NCBI GenBank assembly: GCA_016870395.1
Contig: VGBT01000005.1
Span: 1 to 64,000 of the forward strand
Source: Actinomycetota bacterium
GTDB taxonomy: Bacteria > Actinomycetota > Acidimicrobiia > IMCC26256 > JAENVU01
DNA length: 64,000 nt
Reading direction: 5' to 3'
Positions 29,337 through 36,757 of this stretch are shown here, in pieces. The notes beneath the pieces were generated by a model. The model saw nothing but the letters and a program-made list of their open reading frames with translations. It was not told the origin of the DNA and ran no database searches. The position numbers were made by a program, and so were the translations under genes. Each line of letters opens with the position of its first letter. Within the stretch, counting starts at the first letter, position 1.

Positions 29337-29388
29337 GAAACTGTCGCGGGTATCTCACGCTGGAGCGTGAGGAAGACGCGACAGTTTC
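29337..29388 (+). terminator. 52-base nested hairpin, probable bidirectional terminator
   Basis: Outer arms GAAACTGTCGCG and CGCGACAGTTTC are perfect 12-mers. Inner arms CTCACGCT and AGCGTGAG are perfect 8-mers around GG, separated from the outer arms by a symmetric 5/5 internal loop (ggtat/gaaga). Flanking CCCCAC and GTGGGG extend it further. It lies between the 3' ends of two convergent genes, which fits a two-way terminator; the TTTC on either side gives a short U stretch. Confidence 0.8.
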
Positions 29389-29399
29389 CGTGGGGTGGG

Positions 29400-30521
29400 T
29401 CAGTCGACGGTGCGGGTGGGGGTGACGCCGCGGCGCTCGGCCTCGATCTCGACCCCCGCGGCGATCAGCTCCTCGGCGCTCAGGCCCACCGGGAGCCCCT
29501 CGCCCCGGAACAGGCCCGCGGTCGGCCCCGCATCGCCCAGCGCGTGCGCGGCGAGCACGACGGCCGCGGAGTTCCACGTGGGGTGGTCCTCGGTGAAGTA
29601 CTCGCCGGTCTCGTGCCAGCGCTCGCCGTCGAAGTTCATGCCGCACCAGTAGGCGCCGTGGTCGTGGCGCAGGAACTGCACCCACGAGAACAGCTCGAGC
29701 GCCCGATCGTGCTCGCCGATGGCGTCGAGCGCCATCACCAGCTCGCAGGACTCCGCGGCCGTGATCCACGGCTGGTCGGACACGCAGCGAACGCCGCGGC
29801 CGGGAACGACGAACGTGTCCCACCTGGCGGCGACGCGCATCTGCGCGCTCTGCCCCCGCAGCACCCCGCCCAGGATCGGGTAGTACCAGTCCATCGCCCA
29901 GCGGTCCTTGTCGAGGAACCGCTCGGGACGGTGTGCGATCGCGATCGCGAGCGCACCGGCCGACAGCTCCCAGTCGGGACGGTCGTGCCCGAGGCGCGCC
30001 GCGATCGCGATCGCGCAGCGCAGCGAGTGGTGGATGCTCGACGAGCCGGTGAGCAATGCACCGTCGGCGGGATCGTCGGCTCGCCAGGCGATCTCGCCGG
30101 TCTCCGTCTGGTGGCCCAACGCGTAGTCGATGGTCGTCTCCACGACGGACCAGTACTCGCGCAGGAACGCGGTGTCGCCGGTGGTGAGGTAGTGGTGCCA
30201 GACCCCGGTCGCCAGGTAGCAGGCGACGTTGGTGTCGAGCGTCGGGTCCTTCACCTCGTTGCCGAGGTAGTACGCGTGCCACGACCCGTCGGGGTTCTGC
30301 ATCCCTCGCAGCCACGCGTAGGCGCGCGCGGCGTCGCCGTGACGACCGCCCACGTCGAGGGCCATCGCGGCCTCGACCAGGTTCCACGGGTCGGTGTGCC
30401 CGCCTGGCGTCCAAGGGATGTTCCCGTCGGGCAGCTGCGTCGCGGCGATCGCGTCCACGGTCTGGAGCACCTCGTCGGCGGAGATGATCCCCTCGACGCC
30501 TTGCGGTGCCGGAAGGCTCAT
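29400..30521 (-). CDS. Alpha/alpha-toroid protein (prenyltransferase/GH15-like), function unknown
   Basis: This 373-residue protein is rich in paired helices with aromatic and acidic motifs: QLPDGNIPWTPGGHTDPWN, RGMQNPDGSWHAYYLG, DRWAMDWYYPILGG, ISDQPW-like VSDQPWITAAESCEL. The pattern fits a six-hairpin glycosidase or squalene-cyclase-type toroid. The ATG at 30521 overlaps the stop of the methyltransferase (ATGA), so GT4, methyltransferase and this gene form one tight operon. The context suggests work on a methylated sugar or polysaccharide, but no reaction can be assigned. Confidence 0.7.
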   Translation of the reverse strand: MSLPAPQGVEGIISADEVLQTVDAIAATQLPDGNIPWTPGGHTDPWNLVEAAMALDVGGRHGDAARAYAWLRGMQNPDGSWHAYYLGNEVKDPTLDTNVACYLATGVWHHYLTTGDTAFLREYWSVVETTIDYALGHQTETGEIAWRADDPADGALLTGSSSIHHSLRCAIAIAARLGHDRPDWELSAGALAIAIAHRPERFLDKDRWAMDWYYPILGGVLRGQSAQMRVAARWDTFVVPGRGVRCVSDQPWITAAESCELVMALDAIGEHDRALELFSWVQFLRHDHGAYWCGMNFDGERWHETGEYFTEDHPTWNSAAVVLAAHALGDAGPTAGLFRGEGLPVGLSAEELIAAGVEIEAERRGVTPTRTVD

Positions 30522-31234
30522 GACGACACCTTCTGCGTGTAGATCACGAGGCTCTTGCCGAGCAAGGGGTTGAGTGCGCGGTCGACGGCTGCGAGCCAGC
30601 GCGGGTTCTTCGTGATCTGCCACGTGAGGAAGTCGTGGTACTTGCGGGCCAACGGCTTGTCGGGCCCGTTCACCCCGCCCGCGCAGCGGATCCACCAGTA
30701 CGGCGAGTGCAGCGCGTGCGCGTGGTGCGAGCCGCGCAGCCAGAGGCCGGCGTCCTCGAGCTCGGACTCGAGCTCGTGCTGGCGGAAGATGCGCACGTGA
30801 CCGCCGAGGTTGTCGTGGTAGTCGTGGTCGAGCGCCCAACAGACGCGCTCGGGCCAACGGGTGGGGACCGTCACCGCCATGCGCCCGCCCGGCTTCAGCA
30901 CCCGTACGAGCTCGCTGATCGCCTGGCGGAAGTCCCACAGGTGCTCGAGCACCTCGGAGCACACGACCCGGTCGAAGCTCGCGTCCGGGAACGGGAGCGA
31001 GAGGGCGTCACCGTTGACGGTTCCCCACGAGAGCTCGCGCGGCACCTCGCCCGCCTCGTGCATCGCTCCGATGGTGGCTCGTACGTCCTTCAGCTCGCCC
31101 TCGGAGTAGTCGAGCGCGACGACCCGCGCCCCGCGCTTCATTGCCGCGAACGCGTGCCGCCCGCCACCGCAGCCCATGTCGAGGATCCGATCGCCCGGCC
31201 GCAGGTCGAGGCGGTCGAAGTCGCAGGTGAGCAT
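30518..31234 (-). CDS. Class I SAM-dependent methyltransferase (Methyltransf_11 type)
   Basis: This 238-residue methyltransferase has ILDMGCGGGRHAFAAMKRG, VVALDYSEGEL, WGTVNGDALSLPFPDASFD (split) and VLKPGGRMAVTVP, all SAM-binding hallmarks. The C-terminal half contains WLRGSHHAHALHSPYWWI, unusual in its His and aromatic content and probably the acceptor site. It is the middle gene of the GT4-methyltransferase-toroid operon. Its ATG overlaps the GT4 stop by one base. Confidence 0.83.
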   Translation of the reverse strand: MLTCDFDRLDLRPGDRILDMGCGGGRHAFAAMKRGARVVALDYSEGELKDVRATIGAMHEAGEVPRELSWGTVNGDALSLPFPDASFDRVVCSEVLEHLWDFRQAISELVRVLKPGGRMAVTVPTRWPERVCWALDHDYHDNLGGHVRIFRQHELESELEDAGLWLRGSHHAHALHSPYWWIRCAGGVNGPDKPLARKYHDFLTWQITKNPRWLAAVDRALNPLLGKSLVIYTQKVSS

Positions 31235-32523
31235 CAGCGGGCCCCCGGGAGGTGCTGTTCGAGCAGCGCGTACCAGTTGTCGACCATCCCCTGCGCAGTG
31301 CGGCGCCAGGTGAAGCGGTCGAGGACCCGCGCGCGGCCGGCCTCGCCGAGGCGGGCGCGCAGCTCGGGATCGTCGAGCATGGTGCGGATCGCACCGGCGA
31401 GGGCTTCGGGGTCGTTGGGTGGGACCGTGAGCGCCGAGGTGCCCGACGGCCCCGTGACTTCGGGCAGCGCGCCGCCGGTCGTGGTGACGAGCGGCGCGGC
31501 GCAGCTCATCGCTTCGATCGCCGGGAGCGAGAACCCCTCGTACAGCGACGGGACCACCGCGAGCTCGCATTCGGCGTAGAGCTCGACGATGCGCTCGGTC
31601 GGCACGCCGGACACGAAGGTCACGTGCTGGGTGAGCCCGAGGCGGTCGAGGATCCCCGGTACCTTCGAGCCGTCCTTGGGCTTGCCGATCACCACGAGGT
31701 GGACCTCGTCGCGCTCGGTGCGGACCTTGGCCACCGCCTCGAGCAACGGGATCAGTCCCTTGAGCGGCTGGTCGGACGACGTGGTGACGAGCAGCCGGCC
31801 GGGGACGCGCTCGACGTGGGGGAGCGGGCGGAACACGTCCTGGTCGACGCCTACCGGCACGATGTGCATCCGATCGGCGGGCACGCCCATCTGGTCGATG
31901 ATGTCGCGGCGTGAGTTCTCGCTCACCGTGATCACACGCGGCAACGAGCGCGCGACCTTCATCTGCATCCGGAGGAACGCGTACCAGCGCTGCAGGTTGA
32001 GACGCCGCCAGGCGCTGGGCGCGTGTGCGAGCTCGAGGTCGCGGTCGACGGTGATCGGGTGGTGCAGCGTCGCGCAGAGCGGGAAGCCGTCGGCCATCAT
32101 GCCGAGCAGGCCGGTGCCCAGGCTCTGGTTGTCGTGCACGAGGTCGAAGTCGGGGCGCCGGTCGCGCAGCACGCGCCGAGCGCGCTCGGTGAACGCCCAC
32201 GGCTCGGCGAAGACTCCGCCGCACATCAAGCCGAACTCGCGCAGGTCGACCGAGTCGCGGAGCTCCCACGGCCACGGCACCCGGAACGGGTTGCCGGCCG
32301 GATAGAGGTCGAGGCCGGGCACCTTCACGAGGAGCTGCGGGTCGTCGAGCTCCGGCCACGGCTGGCCGGCGTAGACCTCGACGTGGTGTCCGAGCTCGGT
32401 GGCCTCACGGACGATGTAGCGGGTGTACACGCCCTGACCCCCGCAATGCGGGTTGCCCCGATACAGGAGCCACGCGACCCGAAGCTCGTCGGGAAGGCGC
32501 GGCGAGAGACGGGGAGAGGCCAT
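31234..32523 (-). CDS. Glycosyltransferase family 4
   Basis: This is a GT-B glycosyltransferase of 429 residues. The N-terminal domain has NPHCGGQGVYTRYIVREATELGHHVEVY (split) and the C-terminal domain has LYEGFSLPAIEAMSCAAPLV, with the family E-x7-E retaining-GT motif. I place the start at ATG 32523, not 32535, because TAGGAT covers the upstream ATG and lies 10 bases before 32523. As the first gene of the operon it probably builds the sugar chain that the methyltransferase modifies. Confidence 0.85.
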   Translation of the reverse strand: MASPRLSPRLPDELRVAWLLYRGNPHCGGQGVYTRYIVREATELGHHVEVYAGQPWPELDDPQLLVKVPGLDLYPAGNPFRVPWPWELRDSVDLREFGLMCGGVFAEPWAFTERARRVLRDRRPDFDLVHDNQSLGTGLLGMMADGFPLCATLHHPITVDRDLELAHAPSAWRRLNLQRWYAFLRMQMKVARSLPRVITVSENSRRDIIDQMGVPADRMHIVPVGVDQDVFRPLPHVERVPGRLLVTTSSDQPLKGLIPLLEAVAKVRTERDEVHLVVIGKPKDGSKVPGILDRLGLTQHVTFVSGVPTERIVELYAECELAVVPSLYEGFSLPAIEAMSCAAPLVTTTGGALPEVTGPSGTSALTVPPNDPEALAGAIRTMLDDPELRARLGEAGRARVLDRFTWRRTAQGMVDNWYALLEQHLPGAR

Positions 32524-32533
32524 GAAGGTGAGC

Positions 32534-32539
32534 ATCCTA
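32534..32539 (-). promoter_or_regulatory. GT4 operon -10-like TAGGAT
   Basis: On the minus strand it lies 10 bases before ATG 32523, allowing a leader of only a few bases. Confidence 0.35.
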
Positions 32540-32610
32540 GATCAGGGAGGTCTCCGAGTTCCCGGCGAGGGCTAGCGTCCGACGGTGGGCTGTCGACGTC
32601 CGGCGACGAT

Positions 32611-34443
32611 GTGACGGGCGTCTCCTCGGCGGCGCTCGCCGCGGCGTTCGCGGCGACCCGGGTGGTCGCCGATCCCCGCTGGTCGCCCGACGGCTCCCGC
32701 CTCGCCTGGGTGGAGCAGATCGCCGCCGGCCGGGAGGCCACGGGCGTACCTTGCGGCGGCTTCGCGCTGCGGGAGATCCGGTCGACTGGCGTTTCGGCGG
32801 GGGATCTCATCCCAACCGCGCGGGCCCGCGCCGACGGCGGGGGTCGTTGGTGCTTCACTCCGGGAGGCGGGCTGCGGGTGCTCGACCCGTCGGGATCGTT
32901 GTGGAGCGCCGCGGGCTCTCGGGTCCTCGTCGACGCCGGGAGCGTCGTCGCCGTCGCCGCGGGTCCCGACGGCCGGTGCGCGTTCGCGTGGGAACGGTTG
33001 GACGCGCTCGACGTGATGGAGCTCGCGCTCGAAGACACCGACGCGCTGACGCGCTGCTCGTCGGCCGACTTCGCCTGGGACCCGTGCTGGTCGGCGACGG
33101 GCATGCTCGCGTGGCACGAGTGGGACCTCCCGGCGATGCCGTGGGACGCGTCGCGCATCGTGGTGCGAGGCACCGACAACGCGTCTCGGGTCGTCGCCGG
33201 TGGCAACGGCGTTGCGGTCGGCCAGCCGCGCTTCTCCCCTGACGGCTCGCGCCTCGCGTACGTCTCGGACGCGACCGGGTGGGCGAACGTTTGGGTGGCC
33301 GACCACGACGGCGCACACGCGCGGCCGCTGCTCGACGAGCCGCACGAGCACGCGGAGCCGTCGTGGGGTGCGGGGCAGCGTTCGTACGCGTGGTCGCCGG
33401 ACGGTCGCGAGATCGCGCTCGTGCGCAACGAGGACGGCTTCGCTCGTCTGCTCGTCGTCGCGGTCGACGGCGAAGCAGGACCGCGTGAGCTCGCGAAGGG
33501 CTGGCACCACGGCCTCGACTGGGGGCCACAGGGGATCGTCGCCGTCCGGTCGGGGGCGCGCACGCCGCCGCAGGTCACCGTGATCGACCCGCGCACCGAC
33601 GATCGGCGCGTCGTCGCCCGCGGCGCGCCGCCGGGCATCGAGGACGACGCGGTCGAGCCCGACGTCGTCACCTGGCCCAGCGGCGATGTGACCGTCCCCG
33701 GCCTCCTGTACCGAACCAGTTCCTCCGCGCGGGGCGACGGGCTCCCGCCCCTGCTCGTCGACGTGCACGGTGGCCCCACCGGTCAGGCCACCGTGACCTG
33801 GGAGTCCCGCACCGCGCTGTTCACCGCGCAGGGCTGGTCGGTCCTCCGACCCCAGTACCGCGGCTCCAGCGGCTACGGGCGGGCATACCGGCGCGCGCTG
33901 GAGCACGGCTGGGGCGAGGCCGAGGTGGCCGACGTCGTCGCGGGGATCCGGGTCGCAGGCGAGCGGGGCTGGTGCGCGCCCGGACGCGTCGCGGTCGTCG
34001 GCGCCAGCGCGGGCGGGATGACCGCGCTGCTCGTCGCCGAGCGGCATCCGGAGCTCCTCGGCGCCTGCGTCGCGTGGTACCCGGTGACCGACCTCGCCGA
34101 CCTGGCCCGTTCCACCCATCGGTTCGAGTCCCGCTACACCGACGGGCTCGTAGGCGAGCTGCCGGGTGACGCAGCCCGCTTCGTTGATCGGTCGCCCGTC
34201 ACCCACGCGGCGCAGCTTCGCGTGCCGACGCTCCTGCTCCAGGGCGAGGACGACCCGGTGGTCCGGCCCCAGCAGGCGCGCACCTTCGTGACCGCGGTGC
34301 GCGCGGGAGGTAACAGCATCGAGGCGGTTCGGTACCCGGGCGAAGGACACGGCTGGTCGTCGCCCGCCACCGTGGAGGATGCGCTCGCGCGAACCTTCGC
34401 GTTCTGCCACGAGCACGTCGTGGGGAAGGGAGCAGCAGCGTGA
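32611..34443 (+). CDS. S9-family peptidase (prolyl oligopeptidase/acylaminoacyl peptidase type)
   Basis: This 610-residue serine peptidase has an N-terminal beta-propeller (PRWSPDGSRLAWVE and repeated SPDG motifs) and a C-terminal alpha/beta hydrolase. The nucleophile is in VGASAGGMTALL, the acid in LLQGEDDPVVRP and the His in YPGEGHGW. No signal peptide is evident, so it is probably cytoplasmic. The start is uncertain: GTG 32611 is the first plausible codon before the propeller, while TAGCGT at 32573 suggests transcription starting about 25-30 bases upstream. It overlaps the next gene by GTGA. Confidence 0.86.
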   Translation: MTGVSSAALAAAFAATRVVADPRWSPDGSRLAWVEQIAAGREATGVPCGGFALREIRSTGVSAGDLIPTARARADGGGRWCFTPGGGLRVLDPSGSLWSAAGSRVLVDAGSVVAVAAGPDGRCAFAWERLDALDVMELALEDTDALTRCSSADFAWDPCWSATGMLAWHEWDLPAMPWDASRIVVRGTDNASRVVAGGNGVAVGQPRFSPDGSRLAYVSDATGWANVWVADHDGAHARPLLDEPHEHAEPSWGAGQRSYAWSPDGREIALVRNEDGFARLLVVAVDGEAGPRELAKGWHHGLDWGPQGIVAVRSGARTPPQVTVIDPRTDDRRVVARGAPPGIEDDAVEPDVVTWPSGDVTVPGLLYRTSSSARGDGLPPLLVDVHGGPTGQATVTWESRTALFTAQGWSVLRPQYRGSSGYGRAYRRALEHGWGEAEVADVVAGIRVAGERGWCAPGRVAVVGASAGGMTALLVAERHPELLGACVAWYPVTDLADLARSTHRFESRYTDGLVGELPGDAARFVDRSPVTHAAQLRVPTLLLQGEDDPVVRPQQARTFVTAVRAGGNSIEAVRYPGEGHGWSSPATVEDALARTFAFCHEHVVGKGAAA

Positions 34444-35087
34444 CGCTCGAGTACGCCTACCAGGGGCCCAAGCGCGGCATGGACCGAGCGGTCCTGCTCG
34501 CCCACGGCGCGGGCGCCGACATGCGCGCGCCCGCGCTCGTCGTCGTGGCCGACGCGCTCGCCGACGCGAAGATCCCGTCGCTGCGCTTCCAGTACCCCTA
34601 TCGCAGCGCCGGGAAGAAGGCACCGGATCGTCCGCCGGTGCTGACCGCGGCGACCCGGGAGGCCGCCGCCGAGCTTTCCCGGCGCTCCAAGCTCCCGCCG
34701 GAACGGCTCGTCCTCGGCGGCCGCTCGATGGGTGGCCGGTACTGCTCGCTCGTCGCCGGCGACGCCGACGAGCCGGTGCCGTGCGTCGGACTCCTGCTGC
34801 TCGGCTACCCACTGCATGCGGCGGGCAAGCCGGAGAAGGAGCGCTCCGAGCACTTCCCACGGCTGCGAATGCCGGTCCTGTTCGTGAGCGGGACCCGCGA
34901 TGCGCTCGCGGCGAAGCCGGCGCTCACGAAGGCGGCCCGCAAGGTGAAGGGCAAGGCGACGTTCTGCTGGCTCGACACGGCCGACCACGGTTTTCGGCCG
35001 CTGAGGTCGAGCGGCGCGACGATCGACGAGGTGCTCGCCCGCGTCGCGGCGAGTGCGTTGGAGTGGGTCTCCGGGCTGCCCGCGTGA
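34440..35087 (+). CDS. Alpha/beta hydrolase (dienelactone hydrolase/KANL3-Tex30-like)
   Basis: This 215-residue hydrolase has AVLLAHGAGADMRAP as oxyanion loop, the nucleophile elbow GGRSMGGRYCS, the acid in FVSGTRDALA and the His in DTADHGF. Its function is unknown; relatives are annotated as dienelactone-hydrolase-like. It starts at GTG 34440 overlapping the stop of the S9 peptidase gene, so the two hydrolases are co-translated. Confidence 0.82.
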   Translation: MTLEYAYQGPKRGMDRAVLLAHGAGADMRAPALVVVADALADAKIPSLRFQYPYRSAGKKAPDRPPVLTAATREAAAELSRRSKLPPERLVLGGRSMGGRYCSLVAGDADEPVPCVGLLLLGYPLHAAGKPEKERSEHFPRLRMPVLFVSGTRDALAAKPALTKAARKVKGKATFCWLDTADHGFRPLRSSGATIDEVLARVAASALEWVSGLPA

Positions 35088-35088
35088 C

Positions 35089-35094
35089 TAGCCT
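35089..35094 (+). promoter_or_regulatory. -10-like TAGCCT, leaderless type
   Basis: It ends 7 bases before GTG 35102 and identifies that codon as the start of the DUF3039 gene. Confidence 0.45.
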
Positions 35095-35101
35095 CGTGTT
35101 C

Positions 35102-35356
35102 GTGGATACGACGACGGCTCCGGTCGAGGCGCCCGTCGACGTGCCGGTGGCGTCGCCCTCCCGGCCGGTCACCGACGACGGCGACCACGATCGCTTCGCG
35201 CACTACGCCCGTCGTGACGACGTGACCCGCGCCTACATCACAGGCGATGCGATCGTCGCGCTGTGCGGCAAGAAGTGGGTTCCCACCCGTGATCCCGAGG
35301 CCTACCCGATCTGCCCGACGTGCAAGGAGCGGCGCGCGGCAGGCTGGAAGCTCTGA
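35102..35356 (+). CDS. DUF3039-family zinc-ribbon-like protein
   Basis: This 84-residue protein matches the actinobacterial DUF3039 pattern: HYARRDDVTRAYITGDAIVALCG followed by KWVPTRDPEAYPICPTCKE (split). One His and three Cys (ALCG, CPTC) could bind zinc. Function is unknown. The GTG at 35102 is chosen because TAGCCT precedes it by 7 bases and the acidic N-terminus (VDTTTAPVEAP) is typical; the track's ORF begins far upstream in another gene. It is followed 5 bases later by a cyclase-like gene. Confidence 0.78.
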   Translation: MDTTTAPVEAPVDVPVASPSRPVTDDGDHDRFAHYARRDDVTRAYITGDAIVALCGKKWVPTRDPEAYPICPTCKERRAAGWKL

Positions 35357-35360
35357 CCAC

Positions 35361-35888
35361 GTGCGAGTTCCCCGGAGTTTCGCGTTCGTCGACCTGTCGG
35401 GTTTCACCCGCTTTACCGACCTGCACGGCGACGACGAAGCCGTGGCGGTGCTCAGCCAGTTCCGGGCCGCAGTCCGCGCGATCGCGTCCGACGTCGGCGT
35501 GCGGGTCGCGAAGTGGCTGGGTGACGGTGCGATGTTCGTGGGCACCGACGCGTTCTCGCTGGTGGAGGCGATCGTCTCGCTGCAGGAGCACCTCTCCGAC
35601 GAGGGACTGTTGCCGGTCAGGGCCGGGATCGCGTCGGGGAACGTGATCCTCTTCGAGGGTGACGACTACACCGGCAACGCCGTCAACCTGGCCGCGCGCC
35701 TGTGCGACCGCGCGGCGCCCTTCGAGGTGCTCGCCACGGTGGAGATCGCCGAGAGCCTTCCCGATGACGTCGACGCGCGACCGATCGGCGACGTGGAGAT
35801 CCTCGGGTTCGCGGCACCGGTTCGGGTGGTGCGACTGACTCGTACGCCCCGGCCGGACGCCGCCGCCGAGGTACTAGCCTCCGCGTGA
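35361..35888 (+). CDS. Single-domain class III adenylate/guanylate cyclase-like protein
   Basis: This 175-residue protein consists of one cyclase homology domain. Metal Asp residues are in FVDLSGFTRF and KWLGDGAMF, a possible base-binding Lys is in VAKWLGDG, and the transition-state Asn and Arg are in GNAVNLAARL. All key positions appear present, so cAMP or cGMP synthesis as a homodimer is possible, though many such actinobacterial proteins are untested. The GTG at 35361 is 5 bases after the DUF3039 stop. Its stop overlaps the next ATG (TGATG). Confidence 0.75.
   Translation: MRVPRSFAFVDLSGFTRFTDLHGDDEAVAVLSQFRAAVRAIASDVGVRVAKWLGDGAMFVGTDAFSLVEAIVSLQEHLSDEGLLPVRAGIASGNVILFEGDDYTGNAVNLAARLCDRAAPFEVLATVEIAESLPDDVDARPIGDVEILGFAAPVRVVRLTRTPRPDAAAEVLASA
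35875..35880 (+). promoter_or_regulatory. -10-like TAGCCT inside the cyclase 3' end
   Basis: It ends 7 bases before ATG 35888 and could give the enoyl-CoA hydratase gene its own leaderless transcript. Confidence 0.4.
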
Positions 35889-36709
35889 TGAAGACCCTGC
35901 GCCTCGAACGCGACGGACACGTCGGGCGGCTCGTGCTCGACCGCCCCGAGACGCTCAACAGCTTCAGCATCGAGATGTGGCACGAGCTGAGGGCGCTGGG
36001 CCAGAGGCTCGTCGCCGATCCGGCTGACCTGCGCGCGCTGGTGGTGATCGGCGAGGGCCGCGCGTTCTCGAGCGGCATCGACACCACGGTGTTCACGGGT
36101 GGTGGGGATGCGGGTGCTCTCGGTGCTGGTGACGACGCGGGCGCGCGTCATCACGACCCCACGGTCGACGCGATCATGCGCACGCAGGAGGCGTACTCCT
36201 GGCTGGAACAGGCGCCGTTCGCGACGATCGCGGCGGTGCGGGGCTACGCGCTGGGCGCGGGTCTGCAGATCGCGCTCGCGTGCGACATCCGGATCTTCGC
36301 CCGGGGCACCAGCCTCGGCCTGCTGGAGATGAAGTACGGGATCATCCCCGACCTCGGCGGCACGCAGCGGCTGCCGCGCCTGGTCGGGCCCGGGAAGGCC
36401 AAGGAGCTGATCTTCACCTCCGCCCGCATCGACGCCGACGAGGCCTACCGGATCGGGATCTGCGAACAGCTCGTCGCCGACGAGGAGCTCGAGCAGGCCG
36501 CGAGCACGCTCGCCGAGCGCATCGCGGCGCAGCCGCCACTCGCGCTGCGTTACGCGAAGCAGGCGGTCAACGCGAGCTTCGACGTGCCGATGAGCGACGG
36601 TCTGCGGGCCGAGGCGGAAGGCCAGGGGGTGTGTCTGCCGTCCGACGACATGAAGGAGGCGATCGCCGCCTTCGTCGACCAGCGCCCTCCGGTGTACCGC
36701 AACCGCTGA
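35888..36709 (+). CDS. Enoyl-CoA hydratase/isomerase family protein
   Basis: This 273-residue crotonase-fold enzyme has RLVLDRPETLNSFS, the oxyanion hole in GRAFSSGIDTTVF and ALGAGLQIALACD, and the acid-containing segment LEMKYGIIPDLGGTQRLPRLVG (split). A loop of about 20 residues rich in Gly, Ala and Asp (GGGDAGALGAGDDAG) after residue 65 is an insertion relative to typical hydratases. It probably acts in fatty-acid beta-oxidation; the exact acyl chain is unknown. ATG 35888 is preferred over GTG 35885 by the -10 spacing. Confidence 0.85.
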   Translation: MKTLRLERDGHVGRLVLDRPETLNSFSIEMWHELRALGQRLVADPADLRALVVIGEGRAFSSGIDTTVFTGGGDAGALGAGDDAGARHHDPTVDAIMRTQEAYSWLEQAPFATIAAVRGYALGAGLQIALACDIRIFARGTSLGLLEMKYGIIPDLGGTQRLPRLVGPGKAKELIFTSARIDADEAYRIGICEQLVADEELEQAASTLAERIAAQPPLALRYAKQAVNASFDVPMSDGLRAEAEGQGVCLPSDDMKEAIAAFVDQRPPVYRNR

Positions 36710-36744
36710 GCGCGCGGAGTCGGGGCGCGGGCTCTCTCCGGCGG

Positions 36745-36750
36745 TACCCT
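36745..36750 (+). promoter_or_regulatory. murA -10-like TACCCT, leaderless type
   Basis: It ends 7 bases before ATG 36758 and argues for that codon instead of the track's TTG at 36752. Confidence 0.5.
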
Positions 36751-36757
36751 CTTGTCG

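Noticed and set aside
32585-32614. GTG at 32585, ideally spaced (6 bases) after TAGCGT, as start of the S9 peptidase
   Set aside because: It is out of frame and stops after nine codons, so GTG 32611 is used.
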